Positions 6,527 through 13,333 of a stretch of 13,333 bases of DNA are shown here, in pieces. Position 1 is the first letter of the stretch. Each line of letters opens with the position of its first letter. The stretch covers positions 1 to 13,333 of the forward strand of contig JAHFVB010000063.1 of assembly GCA_023264755.1 (NCBI GenBank), written 5' to 3'. The position numbers were made by a program, and so were the translations under genes. A model generated the notes under the pieces. That model did no database searches. It had not been told where the DNA came from and saw only the letters and a list, made by a program, of their open reading frames with translations. This DNA comes from Mycobacterium sp. (GTDB taxonomy: Bacteria; Actinomycetota; Actinomycetes; Mycobacteriales; Mycobacteriaceae).

Positions 6527-8040
6527 CGGCCGGACTCCTCACGGGTATTGAGCACGTTGATACCGCGGAACAGGGCCGACGGACAGCCGTGACTGACCGG
6601 AGCCACCTGGCCCGGCTGCGCCTTGCCACAGTTGAAGGCACCACCCAAGCGCCACGTAGCGGGTCCGCCCACGGCTTCCATCGCACCCCAGAAATCCGTC
6701 GTCGTGGCCTGGTAGGCGACGTCGCGCAGCTGGCCGTCCAAGCGGCCGTTCCGAATTCGGAAGAACCGCTGCCCGGTGAACTGAAAGTTGTAGCGCTGCA
6801 TGTCGATCGACCACGACTTGTCCCCGACGACGTAGACCCCGTCCTCGACGCGGCTGATCAGGTCCTCGGTGCTCAGGTCGTCCGCACCCGGGGCCAGCGA
6901 CACGTTGGCCATCCGCTGGATCGGCACGTGGTGCGGCGAATCCGCATACGAGCAGCCGTTGGAGCGGGCCACCCCCAGCCGGGGCGCGAACACCCGGTCG
7001 AGCTGATAGCCGACGAAGATGCCGTCGCGCACCAACTCCCAACTCTGGGCGCGCACCCCCTCGTCGTCGAACCCCACGGTGGCCAGCCCGTACTCGACGG
7101 TGCGATCGGCGGTCACGTTCATCACCGGTGAGCCGTAACGCATGGTGCCGAGCTTGTCCGGAGTGGCGAACGACGTCCCCGCATACGCGGCCTCGTATCC
7201 GATCGCGCGATCGTATTCGGTGGCGTGCCCAATGGATTCGTGAATGGTGAGCCACAGGTTCGTCGGATCGATGACGAGGTCGGTGGGCCCCGCCGTCACG
7301 CCGGGCGACTTGACCTTCTCGGCCAACCACTCCGGCAGCTGCGCCAACTCCGTGGACCAGTCCCACCACTCGTCGCCTGCTACGGCTTCCCAACCCCGGG
7401 CCGTCGGCGGAGCGAGCGTGCGCATCGAGTCGAACGTGCCGGCCGCGGAGTCGACGGCGACGGCCTCCAGCGACGGCAGCACACGAACGCGCTGCTGGGT
7501 GATCGACGACCCCATGGTGTCGGCGTAGAACGTTTGCTCCTTGACCGCATGTAGTGCGGCCGAGACGTGGTCGACGCCGTCGCTGGCCAGCAGCCGGGAG
7601 GAGTATTCCTCCAGTACCGCGATCTTGTCGGCCGCCGCGACGTCGAAGGGGTCGATGCGGTAGTCCGAGACCCAGCTGACGTCGGAGTACACCGGCTCGG
7701 GCGCCAGCTCGATGGCCTCGCCGTTGAGCGCCTTCAACGTCGTCGCGACCCGCACCGCGCGGCGCGCCGTCTCCGCGGCTACCGCCGGGTCGAGCTCGGC
7801 ATGGGAGGCAAAGCCCCACGTACCGTCCACGATCACCCGCACGGCCAACCCGAGCTCACGGGTCACGATGGAGGTCTCCAACTCCCGGTCGCGCAGCTGG
7901 ATGAGCTCCGTGGTGATGCAGTGCACCCGCAGGTCGGCATGGCTGGCGCCGGCGGCGAGCGCAGCCGACAACGCGGCCTGGGCCAGCTCGTGGCGCGGTA
8001 GCGCAAGGAATTCGGCATCGACCCGTCGGCGCGCAGTCAC
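6523..8040 (-). CDS. tldD: TldD-like zinc metalloprotease, catalytic subunit
   Basis: This is a 505-residue TldD-family protease, expected to form a heterodimer with the TldE encoded next to it. The zinc motif HExxxH is intact as HESIGH at 267-272, followed by ATEYDRA. A further likely metal ligand is Cys471 in FNCGKAQPGQ, placed like the zinc-binding cysteine of E. coli TldD. Other family hallmarks are GYEAAYAGTSF (281-291), the SNGCSYADSPHHVPIQRMAN region (about 360-379) and the conserved C-terminal CGK...GCPSALFRGINVL. The start is GTG at 8040, with a TACGGT element 6 nt upstream on the minus strand, so the mRNA is probably leaderless. It is divergent from uspA, as I recall for Rv2315c and Rv2316 in M. 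tuberculosis. Function in mycobacteria is not established. Confidence 0.9.
   Translation of the reverse strand: MTARRRVDAEFLALPRHELAQAALSAALAAGASHADLRVHCITTELIQLRDRELETSIVTRELGLAVRVIVDGTWGFASHAELDPAVAAETARRAVRVATTLKALNGEAIELAPEPVYSDVSWVSDYRIDPFDVAAADKIAVLEEYSSRLLASDGVDHVSAALHAVKEQTFYADTMGSSITQQRVRVLPSLEAVAVDSAAGTFDSMRTLAPPTARGWEAVAGDEWWDWSTELAQLPEWLAEKVKSPGVTAGPTDLVIDPTNLWLTIHESIGHATEYDRAIGYEAAYAGTSFATPDKLGTMRYGSPVMNVTADRTVEYGLATVGFDDEGVRAQSWELVRDGIFVGYQLDRVFAPRLGVARSNGCSYADSPHHVPIQRMANVSLAPGADDLSTEDLISRVEDGVYVVGDKSWSIDMQRYNFQFTGQRFFRIRNGRLDGQLRDVAYQATTTDFWGAMEAVGGPATWRLGGAFNCGKAQPGQVAPVSHGCPSALFRGINVLNTREESGR
6535..6540 (-). promoter_or_regulatory. Shine-Dalgarno site for tldE within the end of tldD
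   Basis: On the minus strand GAGGAG ends 8 nt before the ATG at 6526. It lies inside tldD and confirms the ATGA-overlap start of tldE. Confidence 0.7.
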
Positions 8041-8045
8041 GGCTC

Positions 8046-8052
8046 TACCGTA
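8046..8052. promoter_or_regulatory. Symmetric TACCGTA, putative shared -10 for divergent tldD and uspA
   Basis: The 37-bp gap 8041-8077 separates the divergent starts. TACCGTA reads as TANNNT on both strands: TACCGT at 8046-8051 (+) and TACGGT at 8052-8047 (-). Leftward, the element ends 6 nt before the tldD GTG, giving a leaderless mRNA. Rightward, a start near 8058 would give uspA a leader of about 20 nt. No good -35 element is visible on either side. Confidence 0.45.
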
Positions 8053-8077
8053 GTGGCATCGGCCGAAGTAGCCAGCG

Positions 8078-8968
8078 ATGCCCTTTAATGACTTCGTGAG
8101 GCTGCCCGGGTTGCGTCGGACGGCAGTGGGATATGCGCTGCTGGCGCCCAGCCTGTTCGGGGTGGCGATGTTCCTGCTGCTGCCGATGCTCGTCGTGGTG
8201 TGGCTATCGGTCTACCGGTGGGACCTGCTCGGTCCGATGCAGTACGTCGGACTGGCCAATTGGCGTTCGGTGCTTACCGATTGGTCCTTCGGCAGGTCGC
8301 TGGCAGTGACGGTGCTCTTCGTCGCCCTGGTGGTGCCCGGGCAGACCATCCTCGGTCTGTTCGCCGCCACGATGCTGGCCCGCGGCCTTCCGGGCAGCGG
8401 CTTCTTTCGCACGCTGTACGTGCTGCCGTGGATCTGTTCGCCGCTGGCCATCGCCGTGCTGTGGCGCTGGATTCTGGCGCCGACCGACGGTGCGGTGAGC
8501 ACCGCCCTTGGGCATCGCATCGAATGGTTGACCGACCCGCAACTGGCCCTGCCCGTCGTCGCGGCGGTGACGATCTGGACCAACGTCGGCTACGTCACGC
8601 TGTTCTTCCTCGCCGGCATCCTGGGCATCCCCCAGCAGCTGCACGACGCGGCCCGTACCGACGGCGCGAACGCCTGGCAGCGCTTTCGCTTCATCACCCT
8701 GCCGATGCTGCGCCCGACGCTGTTCTTCGTCTCGGTCACCGGCATCGTCAGCGCGGCCCAGGTGTTCGACACCGTGTACGCGCTGACCGGCGGCGGCCCC
8801 ACTGGGCGCACCGACCTGGTCGCACATCGCATCTACGCCGAGGCGTTCGGCGCCGCGGCGGTGGGCCGGGCCGCGGTGATGGCGGTGGTGCTGTTCGCGC
8901 TGCTGATCGGCCTCACGCTGGCCCAGCAGCTCTACTTCCGCCGGCGGATCAGCTATGACGTCGTTTAG
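8078..8968 (+). CDS. uspA: Sugar ABC transporter permease, UspA-like (MalF type)
   Basis: This is a 296-residue inner-membrane permease with about six membrane segments. The first is near 17-45; others are around 75-100, 110-133, 157-183, 213-236 and 264-284. The cytoplasmic EAA loop that docks the ATPase reads LHDAARTDGANAWQRFRFIT, then LP (188-209), a good match. It is followed by the MalF-type LTGGGPTGRTDLV (236-248). The start is ATG at 8078 with only a weak ribosome site (GAAG); an in-frame GTG at 8096 is an alternative six codons later. It overlaps uspB by 14 bp. The order permease-permease-binding protein without an ATPase, next to divergent tldD, matches M. tuberculosis uspABC (Rv2316-2318). 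The known M. tuberculosis system is linked to amino sugars through UspC; this substrate is inferred by orthology. Confidence 0.85.
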   Translation: MPFNDFVRLPGLRRTAVGYALLAPSLFGVAMFLLLPMLVVVWLSVYRWDLLGPMQYVGLANWRSVLTDWSFGRSLAVTVLFVALVVPGQTILGLFAATMLARGLPGSGFFRTLYVLPWICSPLAIAVLWRWILAPTDGAVSTALGHRIEWLTDPQLALPVVAAVTIWTNVGYVTLFFLAGILGIPQQLHDAARTDGANAWQRFRFITLPMLRPTLFFVSVTGIVSAAQVFDTVYALTGGGPTGRTDLVAHRIYAEAFGAAAVGRAAVMAVVLFALLIGLTLAQQLYFRRRISYDVV

Positions 8969-9782
8969 CCGCGCCGCCACCGCCGTCGTGAGCTACCCCG
9001 TGCTGATCCTCGGGGCGGTCCTCACCGTCGTGCCGTTTGGGCTGGGGCTAGTGACGTCGTTCACCTCCGCCGAGCAGTTCAACACCAAGTCGCCACTGTC
9101 GCTGCCCGCCCCGCCGACCCTGGCCAATTACGCGGGCTTGGCCGACGCCGGGTTCGGCCGCGCGCTGGTCGTCACGGCACTGATGACCGCCGTCATCACG
9201 CTCGGACAGCTGACGTTCTCGGTGCTGGCCGGTTACGCCTTTGCCCGGCTGGAGTTTCCGGGCCGCGACGCGCTGTTCTGGGTATACGTCGCGACGTTGA
9301 TGGTGCCCCCGACGGTGATGGTGGTGCCGCTCTATCTGATGATGGCCGAGGCGGGGCTACGGAACACCTTCTGGGCGTTGGTCTTGCCGTTCATGTTCGG
9401 CTCACCGTACGCAATCTTTCTGTTGCGCCAGTACTTTCGCGCCATCCCCGCCGACCTGATCAAGGCTGCGCGGATCGACGGCGCCAACACCCTGGACGTC
9501 ATCACGCACGTCGTACTGCCCGCCAGTCGCCCGATCCTAGTGACGCTGGCGTTGATCACCGTCGTCTCGCAATGGAACAACTTCATGTGGCCACTGGTCA
9601 TCACCAGCGGGAGCAAGTGGCAGGTGCTGACGGTCGCCACCGCGGGACTGCAGTCCAGGTATGACGCGCAGTGGACCTTGGTCATGGCGGCGACGACGGT
9701 CGCGATCGTGCCGCTGCTCGTGCTGTTCGTCGCGCTGGGCCGGCACCTCGTGCGCTCGATCGTGGTGACGGGGCTGAAGTGA
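8955..9782 (+). CDS. uspB: Sugar ABC transporter permease, UspB-like (MalG type)
   Basis: This is a 275-residue second permease, expected to pair with UspA. There are about six membrane segments (near 13-35, 70-95, 106-128, 139-160, 193-212 and 243-263). The EAA loop is IKAARIDGANTLDVITHVVLP (169-189), with the canonical A-A-x-x-D-G-A and LP pair. The C-terminal GLK is usual for MalG-type permeases. The ATG at 8955 lies inside the end of uspA (14-bp overlap), with GGCGGA 6 nt upstream. Its own stop overlaps the uspC GTG by 4 bp, so all three proteins are probably translationally coupled. With no ATPase in the operon, both EAA loops must dock a subunit encoded elsewhere; a shared SugC/MsiK-like ATPase is the likely candidate. 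Confidence 0.86.
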   Translation: MTSFSRAATAVVSYPVLILGAVLTVVPFGLGLVTSFTSAEQFNTKSPLSLPAPPTLANYAGLADAGFGRALVVTALMTAVITLGQLTFSVLAGYAFARLEFPGRDALFWVYVATLMVPPTVMVVPLYLMMAEAGLRNTFWALVLPFMFGSPYAIFLLRQYFRAIPADLIKAARIDGANTLDVITHVVLPASRPILVTLALITVVSQWNNFMWPLVITSGSKWQVLTVATAGLQSRYDAQWTLVMAATTVAIVPLLVLFVALGRHLVRSIVVTGLK

Positions 9783-11206
9783 ACCCGCCCCCCTCGTTGA
9801 CACTGCACTCATGGCGTAGAACTGCGAGTAACCGTCGCCGTGAGCGCAGTCTCAACGCGCGCAGCTCGCTGTGGCGGCTGCGGCCCAGGTTCTCGACGCT
9901 GTTCTTCGCCGGGCTGGCGGTGCTGTTCACCGTCTTGCTGGCCCTCGCATCGCTGCTGGGCCGCTCGGACGGCAGCGGGCGAACCGTGGTGACCGTGCGA
10001 TTGTGGGACCCCCAGGTGGCGCAGGCCTACCGCGCCTCCTTCGAGGAATTCAGCCGCACCCATCCCGACCTCGAGGTGCGCGTCAACGTCGTCCCCTATT
10101 CGTCCTACTTCGATGCACTGCGCACCGACGTGGCCGGCGGCGGTGCCGACGACGTGTTCTGGTTGTCCAACGCCTACTTCGCGGGCTACGCCGACAACGG
10201 CAGGCTGCTCGACGTCGGGCAAACGCTGGGGCCTTCGGCGGCGGCGGCCTGGGATCCGCTGGTCGTCACACAGTTCACCCGCAACGGCGCACTGTGGGGC
10301 GTACCCCAACTCACCGACGCGGGCATCGCGGTGTACTACAACGCCGAGCTGCTCGAGCGGGCCGGAGTGAACCCCGCCGAACTGGGCTCGATGCGCTGGT
10401 CCCCCGGCGCCGACGACACGTTGCGGGCACTGCTCGCTCGATTGACCGTCGATGCCAAGGGCACTCGCGCCGACAACGCGGCGTTCGGCGCCGCCGACGT
10501 GCGGCAGTGGGGCTACAACGCGGCCAACGATCTGCAGGGCATCTACCTGAACTACGTCGGCTCGGCCGGTGGCACGTTCCAGGACGGGGATCGGTTCGCC
10601 TTCGCCAACCCCGCGGCCACGCAGGCCTTCGAGTACCTCGTCCGGCTCATCGACGTCGACCACGTCGCCCCACCGGCCTCCGACACCAACGACAACGGCG
10701 ACTTCTCCCGCAACCAGTTCCTGCAGGGCAAGATGGCGTTGTTCCAATCCGGCACCTACAACTTGGCCGCGATCGCCGATCAGGCCCGCTTCCGGTGGGG
10801 GGTCGCGATGCTGCCCGCCGGACCGACCGGCCGGGTCAGCGTCACCAACGGCATTGCCGCCGCCGGCAATTCGGCCACCCGCCATCCTGAGGCCGTACGC
10901 GAGGTGTTGGCGTGGATGGGCAGCCCGGCGGGCAACGTCCACCTCGCCGCCAACGGCGCCGCCATCCCCGCGGTGACCGCCGCAAAGCCCGCGTACTTCG
11001 ACTACTGGGCGAGGCGGGGAGTCGACGTGCGCCCCTTCTTCACGGTGCTCGACGGGCCCCGCATCCCCGCCCCGGGCGGCCCGGGCTTTCCCGCGGGGTT
11101 CCAAGCCCTGAAGCCCTACTTCGACGAAATGTTCCTCGGCCGCCGCGACGTCGCGGCGGCCCTCGCCGATGCGCAGGCGGCGGCCAACACCGCCGCGCAG
11201 CGCTAG
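9779..11206 (+). CDS. uspC: Extracytoplasmic sugar-binding protein, UspC-like
   Basis: This is a 475-residue solute-binding protein of the carbohydrate ABC family. GTG at 9779 is chosen because GTGA overlaps the uspB stop by 4 bp; the longer frame upstream merely runs through uspB. Residues 1-38 are basic and unusually long, followed by a hydrophobic segment (about 39-60) and then the mature fold from VTVRLWDP (71-78). Family features include a lobe-1 region around [29 protein letters not shown], and [16 protein letters not shown], a typical ligand-pocket stretch. The protein contains no cysteine, so it cannot carry a lipobox. It would be held by an uncleaved signal anchor or released. M. tuberculosis UspC is known to bind amino sugars, so amino-sugar uptake is the best guess here. 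Its stop codon shares CTAG with the convergent ecfT stop. Confidence 0.86.
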   Translation: MNPPPSLTLHSWRRTASNRRRERSLNARSSLWRLRPRFSTLFFAGLAVLFTVLLALASLLGRSDGSGRTVVTVRLWDPQVAQAYRASFEEFSRTHPDLEVRVNVVPYSSYFDALRTDVAGGGADDVFWLSNAYFAGYADNGRLLDVGQTLGPSAAAAWDPLVVTQFTRNGALWGVPQLTDAGIAVYYNAELLERAGVNPAELGSMRWSPGADDTLRALLARLTVDAKGTRADNAAFGAADVRQWGYNAANDLQGIYLNYVGSAGGTFQDGDRFAFANPAATQAFEYLVRLIDVDHVAPPASDTNDNGDFSRNQFLQGKMALFQSGTYNLAAIADQARFRWGVAMLPAGPTGRVSVTNGIAAAGNSATRHPEAVREVLAWMGSPAGNVHLAANGAAIPAVTAAKPAYFDYWARRGVDVRPFFTVLDGPRIPAPGGPGFPAGFQALKPYFDEMFLGRRDVAAALADAQAAANTAAQR

Positions 11207-11217
11207 CGGCTGGTGGC
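11192..11217. terminator. Weak imperfect hairpin over the uspC/ecfT stop codons
   Basis: CAGC (11198-11201) / GCTG (11209-11212) pair around a loop containing CTAG, the palindrome that encodes both stop codons. GCC (11192-11194) / GGC (11215-11217) extend it across a mismatched internal loop. The stem is short and there is no T-run; this is a tentative call based on likeness to the two stronger hairpins in the window. Confidence 0.25.
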
Positions 11218-12033
11218 CAACGGCGTGGCGACTTCGACCCACACCGAGAGCCCGCACACCGCGAGCAGCACGGTCAACGCCACGGCGTCAGCCCATTTCG
11301 GGCGGGACGGCAGGGCCGAGAGTTGACCGGTGCCGCCCCGCGCGGTGATCGCATCGCCCATTTCGTCGGCCCGGCGCAGCGCCACCGTGAGAGCGGCCGC
11401 CAGCAAGTCGATGACTTCGGCCGACCAGCGGTGCTGGCGCGCTCGAGGGCCGATCGCAGGGTCGCGCGGTCGTAACCGGCGGGCGGCGAACAACACTCGG
11501 AATTCGTCGATCAGCATCGGAAAGGCGCGCAGGGCTAGGGCCAGCGCGACGGCCCACTCGTCGACCGGAAGCCGGATCAGCTTCAGCGGACGTCCCAACT
11601 TGGCGACGGCGGGCGCGATGTCGGCGACGTTGGTGGTCCAGGACACCAGCGCACCCAGTCCCAACAGGACGGCCGCCAACGTCATGACCTGCAGGTAGCT
11701 GAACACGCCTCCGAACCCCACGGCCACCCCGCCGACGGTGAGCCACGGGCGGCCTCCGGAGAACGCCGTGATGACACCGCCAAGCACGATCACGATCCAC
11801 AACCACCGCGGCACCGAAGGCAGGGCGCCCCTGGGGATTCCAGCAAGCCACGCGGTCAGCACCACCAGGGCGCCGACGATGACGATGGGCACCCAGCCGG
11901 GGTAGAACGTCAGGAGCACTCCGATGCCGGCGACGACGAGCAGCTTCGTGCCCGCCCACAAACGGTGGATGACGCTGTCCCCGGGCACCGGGCGCAACAA
12001 CACCACCGGCCTGCGCTGCTTGTTGGTGGTCAC
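11203..12033 (-). CDS. ecfT: EcfT transmembrane subunit of an ECF (vitamin/metal) transporter
   Basis: This is a 276-residue CbiQ/EcfT-family membrane protein that couples the ATPases to a substrate-binding S component. Hydrophobic segments lie at about 31-63 (often two helices), 76-92, 103-136 and, at the C-terminus, 249-267. The cytoplasmic coupling region holds the two family motifs: [20 protein letters not shown] ending at 186, and [14 protein letters not shown] ending at 233. Ala-Arg-Arg and Ala-Arg-Gly are the ATPase-docking residues. The start is GTG at 12033, overlapping the ecfA stop as GTGA; GGGAGGGG sits 4 nt upstream. A longer frame reaching 12114 runs inside ecfA and is not needed. 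It resembles my memory of M. tuberculosis Rv2325c. The substrate is unknown because no separate S component is in the window. Confidence 0.85.
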   Translation of the reverse strand: MTTNKQRRPVVLLRPVPGDSVIHRLWAGTKLLVVAGIGVLLTFYPGWVPIVIVGALVVLTAWLAGIPRGALPSVPRWLWIVIVLGGVITAFSGGRPWLTVGGVAVGFGGVFSYLQVMTLAAVLLGLGALVSWTTNVADIAPAVAKLGRPLKLIRLPVDEWAVALALALRAFPMLIDEFRVLFAARRLRPRDPAIGPRARQHRWSAEVIDLLAAALTVALRRADEMGDAITARGGTGQLSALPSRPKWADAVALTVLLAVCGLSVWVEVATPLATSR

Positions 12034-13333
12034 GACGCCCCTCCCGCCGTGGTCGGCGTCGTCATCGGTGTCGGTGCGAACGAGCCGTCCTGGAGCCGCA
12101 GGGTGCGTGGGCACAATTCCTCCAGCCCGGAGAAGTCGTGCGAGATGACGATGACCGTCAGGCCCGTATCGCGTCGTAGCCGTTCGAGCAGGCTCAGCAG
12201 CCCGCGCCGGCTCGCGGCATCCAACCCGGCCATCGGCTCGTCGAGGATGATCGCCCGCGGGGAGCGCGCCAGCAGCCCGGCCAACACCACTCTGCGCATT
12301 TGACCACCGCTGAGCTGGTCGATGCGGCGCAACCCCAACGCGGGATCCAGCCCGACGGACGCAAGGGCCTGCTCCACCAGGCGGTGATTGTGGTAGTCGA
12401 AACCGGCGGCCGCTGCGATTTCGAGGTCCACCCGGCTGCGCATCAGCTGCAGTCGGGCCGCTTGGAACGAGATGGCAATGGCGCCAACCTGTTCCGACAC
12501 GGGCTTGCCGTCGAGCAGGCAGCTTCCGGTGGTCGGCTCGAGTAGTCCGGCCATGATCCAGGCCAGCGTCGACTTCCCCGAGCCGTTGAGCCCGTGGATC
12601 AACAGGCCGTCCCCCTCGGCGACGGCGAAGTCGATGTCACGCAGCGCCGTGGAGGCCCACGGCGTGCCGCTGCCGTATTCGTGACCGACACCCCTGAGCT
12701 CGAGCAGCGCGGCCCCGCCGTGGTGAACCGGCGCCGCCGTCGCCGCCGGCGCAGGTGCGGTGGCCACCATCTCGACGTTGTCGGCGTTGCCCGTCAGGTT
12801 GATGGTGCGGTCGGCTGACGCGGCCTCGTCGTTGTAGTGGGTGATGTGGACCAACGACATGTGGTGCCGGTCCGATAGCCCCGAGAGCACCTCGATGAGC
12901 GCATCGCGCCCGTTCTGGTCGACCATGCTGGTGACCTCGTCGGCGATGAGCAGCGCCGGCTCGCGGGCCAGGGCGCCGGCCACGGCCAGCCGTTGCAGTT
13001 CCCCACCGGACAGTCCACCGGTATCGCGTTCACCCAACCCGTCGAGTCCGACTTCGGCGAGCAGCCGGTCCACGTCGGTGGTGGTTCCGGGCGGCAGTCC
13101 CCACACGACGTCGTCGACGACGCGCGTACCGAGCACCTGGCTCTCCGGATGCTGCATCACCACGGCGGTACCGCCGAACTGGCCGAGTCCGACGGCGCCG
13201 GGCCGCTCCACGGTGCCCGCCGTCGGCGCGCGTCCGGATAGCAGCAACATCAACGTCGTCTTGCCCGACCCGTTCGCCCCCGTGACGGCGAGGTGTTCGC
13301 CGCGCTCGACGGTCAGCATCACGGGTCCGATGG
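12030..13333 (-). CDS. Fused double-ATPase EcfA of an ECF transporter, truncated by the right edge
   Basis: This gene has two ABC ATPase domains in one chain. The frame is open to the window edge, reading [14 protein letters not shown], so the N-terminus is missing. Numbering is from the GTG at 13322. Domain 1: Walker [10 protein letters not shown] (15-23), Q-loop QHPESQ (57-62), signature LSGGE (104-108), Walker B LLIADE (124-129), switch His162. An Ala/Pro-rich linker (about 188-205) follows. Domain 2: Walker [10 protein letters not shown] (244-252), Q-loop FQAARLQ with Gln287, signature LSGGQ (337-341), Walker B AIILDEP (357-363), switch His395. Both ATP sites look functional. The Q-helix motif QxPExQ that marks ECF ATPases is present only in domain 1. 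From memory, M. tuberculosis Rv2326c is about 700 residues with membrane segments before the ATPases, so a fused S component may lie beyond the edge. Confidence 0.88.
   Translation of the reverse strand, partial: IGPVMLTVERGEHLAVTGANGSGKTTLMLLLSGRAPTAGTVERPGAVGLGQFGGTAVVMQHPESQVLGTRVVDDVVWGLPPGTTTDVDRLLAEVGLDGLGERDTGGLSGGELQRLAVAGALAREPALLIADEVTSMVDQNGRDALIEVLSGLSDRHHMSLVHITHYNDEAASADRTINLTGNADNVEMVATAPAPAATAAPVHHGGAALLELRGVGHEYGSGTPWASTALRDIDFAVAEGDGLLIHGLNGSGKSTLAWIMAGLLEPTTGSCLLDGKPVSEQVGAIAISFQAARLQLMRSRVDLEIAAAAGFDYHNHRLVEQALASVGLDPALGLRRIDQLSGGQMRRVVLAGLLARSPRAIILDEPMAGLDAASRRGLLSLLERLRRDTGLTVIVISHDFSGLEELCPRTLRLQDGSFAPTPMTTPTTAGGAS
12038..12045 (-). promoter_or_regulatory. Shine-Dalgarno site deciding the ecfT start
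   Basis: On the minus strand GGGAGGGG lies 4 nt before GTG at 12033 (its GGAGG core is 6 nt away). It sits inside the end of ecfA and supports coupled translation from the GTGA overlap. Confidence 0.7.

Noticed and set aside
6539..7819. A 426-codon second frame on the minus strand inside tldD
   Set aside because: It is Arg/Gly-rich low-complexity translation with no motif; the tldD frame has HESIGH and other conserved family motifs.
9671..9778. A 36-residue N-terminal extension of UspC starting inside uspB
   Set aside because: The extension is the out-of-frame reading of uspB (Arg/Gly/Asp-rich) and would put about 75 residues before the hydrophobic segment. GTG at 9779 gives the usual 4-bp overlap.
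9809..11257. A 482-codon minus-strand open frame opposite uspC
   Set aside because: It is a compositional shadow (Gly/Arg/Val/His-rich) of a well-supported binding-protein gene and would overlap ecfT.
12034..12114. A 27-residue extension of EcfT inside ecfA
   Set aside because: The strong ribosome site at 12038-12045 and the GTGA overlap point to GTG at 12033.

Overview
The window is high-GC DNA from an actinobacterium, almost certainly a mycobacterium (Mycobacterium or Mycolicibacterium). The evidence is the end of an mce operon with an Mce-associated membrane protein, an MPT64-like secreted protein, many GTG starts and 4-bp ATGA/GTGA gene overlaps. A tldD-tldE / uspABC block also matches the gene order I remember for M. 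tuberculosis Rv2315c-Rv2314c / Rv2316-Rv2318. I see no insertion sequence, phage gene, CRISPR array or RNA gene. Coding density is very high: the longest gap between genes is 79 bp, so no stretch over 300 bases lacks a gene.

Region 1 (1-2766, + strand) is the 3' end of an mce lipid-import operon. It holds a 5'-truncated last Mce protein (MceF-like), an Mce-associated membrane protein with a long acidic N-terminal tail, and an overlapping gene for an exported MPT64/RsiV-family protein. Region 2 (2767-5155, + strand) holds a TetR-family regulator and a YtcJ/AepA-like metal-dependent amidohydrolase. Each appears to have its own promoter and a leaderless mRNA.

Region 3 (5156-11206) is a divergent pair of operons. 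To the left run tldD and tldE, the two subunits of a TldD/TldE-type zinc protease. To the right run uspA, uspB and uspC, two permeases and a solute-binding protein of an amino-sugar-type ABC importer with no ATPase gene. Only 37 bp separate the two operons, and a symmetric TACCGTA could serve as a -10 element in both directions. Region 4 (11203-13333, - strand) is an energy-coupling factor (ECF) transporter module: EcfT and a fused double-ATPase EcfA cut by the right edge.

The points most worth a second look are: the bidirectional TACCGTA promoter; stop codons placed inside hairpin loops at gene ends, including two convergent pairs with no spacer at all; repeated leaderless promoter architecture; a cysteine-free UspC that cannot be a lipoprotein; and an asymmetric fused ECF ATPase. 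I found no convincing wholly new defence or biosynthetic system. The least explained biology is the linkage of the TldD/E protease to amino-sugar import.
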